This document shows positions 6,594 to 7,832 of a stretch of DNA of 7,832 nucleotides, one piece after another; within the stretch, counting starts at the first letter, position 1, and every line of letters starts with the position of its first letter. Origin of the DNA: Flavipsychrobacter stenotrophus (GTDB taxonomy: Bacteria > Bacteroidota > Bacteroidia > Chitinophagales > Chitinophagaceae); assembly GCA_947372365.1 (NCBI GenBank), contig CANBTK010000067.1, forward strand, positions 1 through 7,832, read 5' to 3'. The position numbers and the translations under genes were made by a program. The notes under the pieces are model-generated. The model worked only from the letters and a program-made list of their open reading frames with translations, was not told the origin of the DNA and ran no database searches.

Positions 6594-7523
6594 ATGAAAA
6601 AACTATTGTTCCTTGCCTTTCTGGCCCCTTTATCCGTAACTGCACAGGATAAGCTATCAGAAAGCAACTACCGCATCTACTCAGTAAAGCAGGCTAAAGA
6701 AGTTACACTGAATGATATTGCGGAGGAAATGAAAAATTATGACATCCTTTTCTTTGGCGAAGAGCACAACGATAGCGTAACACACTACCTCGAAAAAACA
6801 ATGTTCGAATTGTTGTATTCGAAATTTGGCAGCAGCCTGGCGTTATCTATGGAGATGTTTGAGCGTGATGTGCAGCCTGTAATGGACGAATACCTGAAAG
6901 GGTTTATTAAAGAAAAGCACTTTACTAAGGATGCAAGGGTTTGGAGCAACTACCGTGACTACAAACCGATGATAGAATTTGCTAAAGAGAAAAAACTGGA
7001 TGTAGTGTGCGCCAATGCACCGAGCAGGTACACCAACCTGGCGGGGCGCAAAGGGCAGGCAGCACTGATGGAGTTGCCTGATGCATCGAAAGCCTTCTTT
7101 GCACCAGTACCCTACGACACTGCCGAAGGCGGTTACTACGAAAAACTTACCGGCCTTCCGCAACATGCGCCGGGCACAACCACCGATACCGCCAAAACAA
7201 AAGCGATGCCCATGATGGGCATGGGTGGTTTTAACCTGGTGGTGGCCCAATCGCTATGGGATGCCACAATGGCCTACTCGATAGCCGAGTACCGCAAGGA
7301 AAATAAGAAGAAAAAAATAATGCAGGTAAATGGTAAATTCCATAGCGATGAAGGCTATGCCGCCGCCAACCAGATTAAAAAATACAGCCCAAAAGCAAAA
7401 CGGCTTATTATCTCCACATCAAGCGACGAGGCTTTCCCAAAAATTGACTGGAATAGTTACAAAGGCGATGGCGACTACATTATCATCACCGACCCAAAAG
7501 TACCCCGCACCTATAAGGACTAA
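6594..7523 (+). CDS. Secreted ChaN-family (DUF399) putative haem-binding protein
   Basis: The 309-residue product starts with a clear signal peptide (residues 1-18, ending SVTAQ with probable cleavage before D19). There is no lipobox cysteine, unlike many family members named lipoproteins. Family motifs are FFGEEHND (53-60) followed by H64, SMEMFERDVQPVMDEYLKG (85-103), NAPSRY (141-146), the QSLWDATMAYSI helix (219-230) and VNGKFHSDEG (245-254) with H250. This pattern fits the ChaN-like / Cofac_haem_bdg family, related to Tiki/TraB proteins; Campylobacter ChaN binds two stacked haems and is linked to iron uptake. A low-complexity segment at 193-212 (TTTDTAKTKA then MPMMGMGG) interrupts the conserved core and looks like a flexible loop. 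The protein should act in the periplasm or at the outer surface. It is monocistronic in this window, with a hairpin before it and a heptamer array after it. Haem binding here is inferred from the family. Confidence 0.87.
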   Translation: MKKLLFLAFLAPLSVTAQDKLSESNYRIYSVKQAKEVTLNDIAEEMKNYDILFFGEEHNDSVTHYLEKTMFELLYSKFGSSLALSMEMFERDVQPVMDEYLKGFIKEKHFTKDARVWSNYRDYKPMIEFAKEKKLDVVCANAPSRYTNLAGRKGQAALMELPDASKAFFAPVPYDTAEGGYYEKLTGLPQHAPGTTTDTAKTKAMPMMGMGGFNLVVAQSLWDATMAYSIAEYRKENKKKKIMQVNGKFHSDEGYAAANQIKKYSPKAKRLIISTSSDEAFPKIDWNSYKGDGDYIIITDPKVPRTYKD

Positions 7524-7531
7524 CCTTTTAA

Positions 7532-7797
7532 ATTATAAATTATAAATTGTAAATGATAAATGGTGGGCTGTTGACGCTGAGCTTAGGACTACTAACTGTA
7601 GACTAGAAACTGCTGACTGTAGGCTGCTGACTGTAGACGGTCGACTGTAGGCTGTAAACTAAAAACTGAGGATTAGAAACTGAAGACTGCAAACTGTAGA
7701 CTGCAAACTGTAGACTAAAAACTGTAGACTAAAAACTGTCGACTGCAAACTGCAAAATGTAGACTGCTGACTGTAGACTGCAAACTGCCGACTTCAA
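7532..7797. repeat. Degenerate heptamer tandem array, 38 units without an indel
   Basis: From 7532 to 7797 the sequence divides into 38 consecutive 7-mers without inserting or removing a base. The first five are AT-rich (ATTATAA twice, ATTGTAA, ATGATAA, ATGGTGG). The remaining 33, from 7567, follow a consensus near ACTGYAR, with ACTGTAG occurring eight times, ACTGCAA five and ACTAAAA three. Between 7693 and 7741 ACTGTAG alternates with ACTGCAA and then ACTAAAA, giving a local 14-bp period. The array begins 8 bp after the stop of the ChaN-like gene and ends 14 bp before a hairpin, so it would form that transcript's 3' untranslated region. Plus-strand stops are frequent in every frame, so it is not coding on that strand. 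Heptanucleotide arrays are known in cyanobacteria (STRR sequences); the role here is unknown. Confidence 0.93.
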
Positions 7798-7811
7798 CAT
7801 TATATGTAAAT

Positions 7812-7832
7812 GGCGCATCTTTTGGATGCGCC
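7812..7832 (+). terminator. GC-rich 8-bp hairpin at the right edge, probable terminator
   Basis: GGCGCATC (7812-7819) pairs perfectly with GATGCGCC (7825-7832) around a 5-nt TTTTG loop. Six of the eight pairs are G-C, making it the most stable short hairpin in the window. AAAT precedes the stem, so a following ATTT would extend it and supply a U-tract, but the window ends exactly at the arm. It probably ends transcription from the ChaN-like gene or from a convergent gene off-window. Confidence 0.65.

Noticed and set aside
7330..7545. Plus-strand frame overlapping the end of the ChaN-like gene
   Set aside because: It shares almost all its DNA with the well-supported frame and runs into the repeat array; no recognisable motif.
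7532..7797. CRISPR-like array
   Set aside because: The units are contiguous 7-mers with no unique spacers and no cas gene is present.

Overview
The window looks like a chromosomal segment of a Bacteroidota bacterium, most likely a Chitinophagia- or Flavobacteriia-type organism. The evidence is an enormous secreted protein built of GEVED and Ig-like modules, signal peptides of the 'TAQ|D' type, start codons with no Shine-Dalgarno sequence but A/T-rich leaders, moderate GC in genes, and very AT-rich intergenic DNA. No rRNA, tRNA, insertion sequence, CRISPR array or phage gene was seen.

Layout. (1) Positions 1-4576, minus strand: the first 1525 codons of a giant surface protein. It has a Sec signal peptide followed by six copies, the last incomplete, of a unit of about 260 residues. 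Each unit is one GEVED-type domain plus one Ig-like domain. The stop codon lies beyond the left edge. (2) 4577-5099: an AT-rich gene-free stretch that must hold the leader and promoter of the giant gene. It contains three 8-bp direct repeats touching the start codon and a long imperfect inverted repeat at 4834-4910. (3) 5100-5456, minus: yraN (UPF0102, nuclease-like fold). (4) 5474-6457, plus: an SIS-domain bifunctional phosphoglucose/phosphomannose isomerase, divergent from yraN with only 17 bp between the two start codons. (5) 6473-6518: a terminator-like hairpin. (6) 6594-7523, plus: a secreted ChaN-family (DUF399, cofacial haem-binding) protein. (7) 7532-7797: 38 heptamer units in unbroken register, filling the gap between the ChaN-like stop codon and a hairpin at 7812-7832.

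How the parts relate. The genes do not form one operon. The giant protein is probably an exported adhesin or matrix component; GEVED proteins in this phylum commonly leave by the type IX secretion system, but the C-terminal sorting domain that would show this is outside the window. The isomerase links central hexose phosphates to mannose-6-phosphate and so to glycan precursors. YraN is a conserved housekeeping protein of uncertain role. The ChaN-like protein may bind haem outside the inner membrane. The most unusual signals are the near-absence of lysine in the giant protein, the structured DNA/RNA element in its upstream region, the short repeats abutting its start codon, and the indel-free heptamer array.
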